A DNA stretch of 64,000 bases from JBBSEX01 sp038239345 (lineage in GTDB: Bacteria; Acidobacteriota; Terriglobia; Bryobacterales; Bryobacteraceae): assembly GCA_038239345.1 (NCBI GenBank), contig JBBSEX010000001.1:434001-498000 (forward strand), in the 5' to 3' direction. Within the stretch, counting starts at the first letter, position 1, and every line of letters begins with the position of its first letter. Position numbers and translations under genes: made by a program. The notes beneath the pieces were generated by a model. That model was given only the letters and a program-made list of their open reading frames with translations, had not been told where the DNA came from and searched no databases. Positions 63,008 to 64,000 of this stretch are shown here, in pieces.

Positions 63008-64000
63008 ATGGGTTTCGAAATTGTGGAAAATACTGTCTGGAATGAGTACCGCGACCAGTTTCCGGTGACCGAGCGGCTGATTTACCTGAATCATGCCGCC
63101 GTTTCCCCGCTGTGTAAAGCGGCGGCGGATTCGATGCAGTGGCTGACCGACGATGCCTACCGGTTTGGATCGTTGCACTATGACAAATGGCTGGCGGCTT
63201 ATGCCGGATTGCGAAAATCGGCGGCGCGCCTGATCAATGCCGACCGGGCTGAGATTGCCATCGTGAAGAACACCTCGGAGGGCATTTGCACGGTGGCGAT
63301 GGGCATCGATTGGAAGCCCGGGGACAAGATTGTGGCCTTTCGCGAGGAGTTCCCGTCTAATTTCTACCCCTGGAAGTTGCTGGAAGAACGGGGGGTGAAG
63401 GTGGCCTGGTTGTCGGCTGAGGATCCACTCGATAAAATCGACGCCGCCTGCCATGGGGCCCGCCTTTTGGCTATCAGCTTCGTTCAATACTTGAGCGGAT
63501 ACCGGGCCGACATCCGCGGCATTGGCGAGATCTGTCATCGCCACGGCACTATTTTTCTGGTGGACGCAATTCAAGGGTTGGGGGTGTTTCCGCTGGACGT
63601 ACAAGCTGACCATATTGACGCGCTGGCGGCCGATGGGCACAAGTGGCTGATGGGTCCGGAAGGCTGCGGAATCCTGTATGTTTCGCGAAAGTTGCAGGAT
63701 CAGGTTTCGCCGCTGGAGTTTGGATGGACCAACGTCGCCGGCTCCAGCGACTATGCTTCGCGCGATATGACGCTCCGCGACGATGCTGGAAAGTTCGAAT
63801 GCGGGACCTTGAATACGGTGGGTTGTTTTGGGCTGTGGAAAGCGATCGAGTTCGTTCTGGAGGTGGGAGTGGAACGGATCGGGCCGCAAGTTCAGTCGCT
63901 GGCGGACCAGATTTACGACGGCGTGCGGCGCAAGGGCTACGAAACACTCGGGCAGCGAACTGCGAAAAACGGAGCCGGGATCGTTAGCTTTCGACGCCAC
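63008..64000 (+). CDS. Class V aminotransferase (cysteine desulfurase-like fold), truncated at window edge
   Basis: 331 codons are visible from ATG 63008 and the frame is open at the edge. PLP signatures include YLNHAAVSPL, NTSEGICTVAMGI, VDAIQGLGVFPLDV and the Schiff-base lysine in AADGHKWLMGPEGCGIL. The catalytic Cys loop of cysteine desulfurases would lie near or beyond the edge, so desulfurase versus isopenicillin-N-epimerase-like or other activity cannot be decided. It diverges from the M48 gene. A long antisense frame covering the same DNA is a shadow. Confidence 0.9.
   Translation, partial: MGFEIVENTVWNEYRDQFPVTERLIYLNHAAVSPLCKAAADSMQWLTDDAYRFGSLHYDKWLAAYAGLRKSAARLINADRAEIAIVKNTSEGICTVAMGIDWKPGDKIVAFREEFPSNFYPWKLLEERGVKVAWLSAEDPLDKIDAACHGARLLAISFVQYLSGYRADIRGIGEICHRHGTIFLVDAIQGLGVFPLDVQADHIDALAADGHKWLMGPEGCGILYVSRKLQDQVSPLEFGWTNVAGSSDYASRDMTLRDDAGKFECGTLNTVGCFGLWKAIEFVLEVGVERIGPQVQSLADQIYDGVRRKGYETLGQRTAKNGAGIVSFRRH

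Noticed and set aside
62921..64000. 359-codon open frame on the minus strand
   Set aside because: It is antisense to the class V aminotransferase, which has clear PLP motifs and a normal start; its own translation shows no domain.
1..64000. tRNA, rRNA or riboswitch
   Set aside because: Intergenic regions are short and I saw no cloverleaf, CCA end or conserved riboswitch core in them; a covariance search could still find a small RNA.

Overview
The window looks like chromosome of an acidobacterium, most likely of the Solibacter/Bryobacter type. This is inferred from gene content, not from a marker gene: secreted CHAT-TPR and matrixin-like proteins, a spermidine-synthase-like membrane protein of about 800 residues, an OPT transporter, S9 and M48 peptidases, an OmpA protein with a long Ala/Glu-rich coiled region, and moderately high GC. 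I see no rRNA, tRNA, CRISPR array, prophage or intact insertion sequence. No stretch longer than about 300 bases lacks a gene or pseudogene.

Layout. 1-3104 (minus): an edge-truncated matrixin-like metalloprotease with a small secreted partner, then a BamE-like exported protein. 3350-16874 (plus): one tightly packed chemosensory operon of the type-IV-pilus/alternative-function kind. Its order is an RHH-like/inactive M16 fusion, a TPR-zinc ribbon-receiver protein, a lone receiver, a long CheW, an MCP, CheR, a CheA with four HPt domains and a receiver, CheB, and a double CheW. A class-C beta-lactamase-like hydrolase follows. 18324-29540 (minus): a CHAT protease-like protein, a PafA-type phosphatase, a Dabb protein, an acyl-CoA dehydrogenase/AtuA/AtuA-C/enoyl-CoA hydratase operon, a TPR protein, and purK-purE (to 30028). 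30171-34994: hpt, a PAS histidine kinase, a CDGSH protein, a secreted protein and a GH88 hydrolase. 34991-44440 (minus): OmpA protein, spermidine-synthase-like protein, polytopic protein, OPT transporter, argS. 44493-45233 (plus): two tandem Isc-type ferredoxins. 45239-47888 (minus): ABC transporter with lipoprotein. 47928-48730: a decayed Rpn-type gene. 48756-50283 (minus): a compact operon of an IscU-like protein, a DsrE-like protein and a sugar-isomerase-like TIM barrel. 50351-56565 (plus): recO-glyQ-glyS-ppdK. 56602-62931 (minus): an unrecognised 1002-residue protein, an S9 peptidase and an M48 peptidase. 63008-end (plus): a class V aminotransferase cut by the edge.

Most unusual items: (i) the chemosensory operon, led by a DNA-binding-like domain fused to an M16 fold whose HxxEH site is lost, behind two perfect palindromes; (ii) the IscU-like/DsrE-like/TIM-barrel operon; (iii) nine gene starts without a Shine-Dalgarno where a TAnnnT hexamer ends 6-8 nt before the start codon, suggesting leaderless mRNAs; (iv) the 1002-residue orphan; (v) an Rpn-family pseudogene with at least five lesions including a lost start codon.
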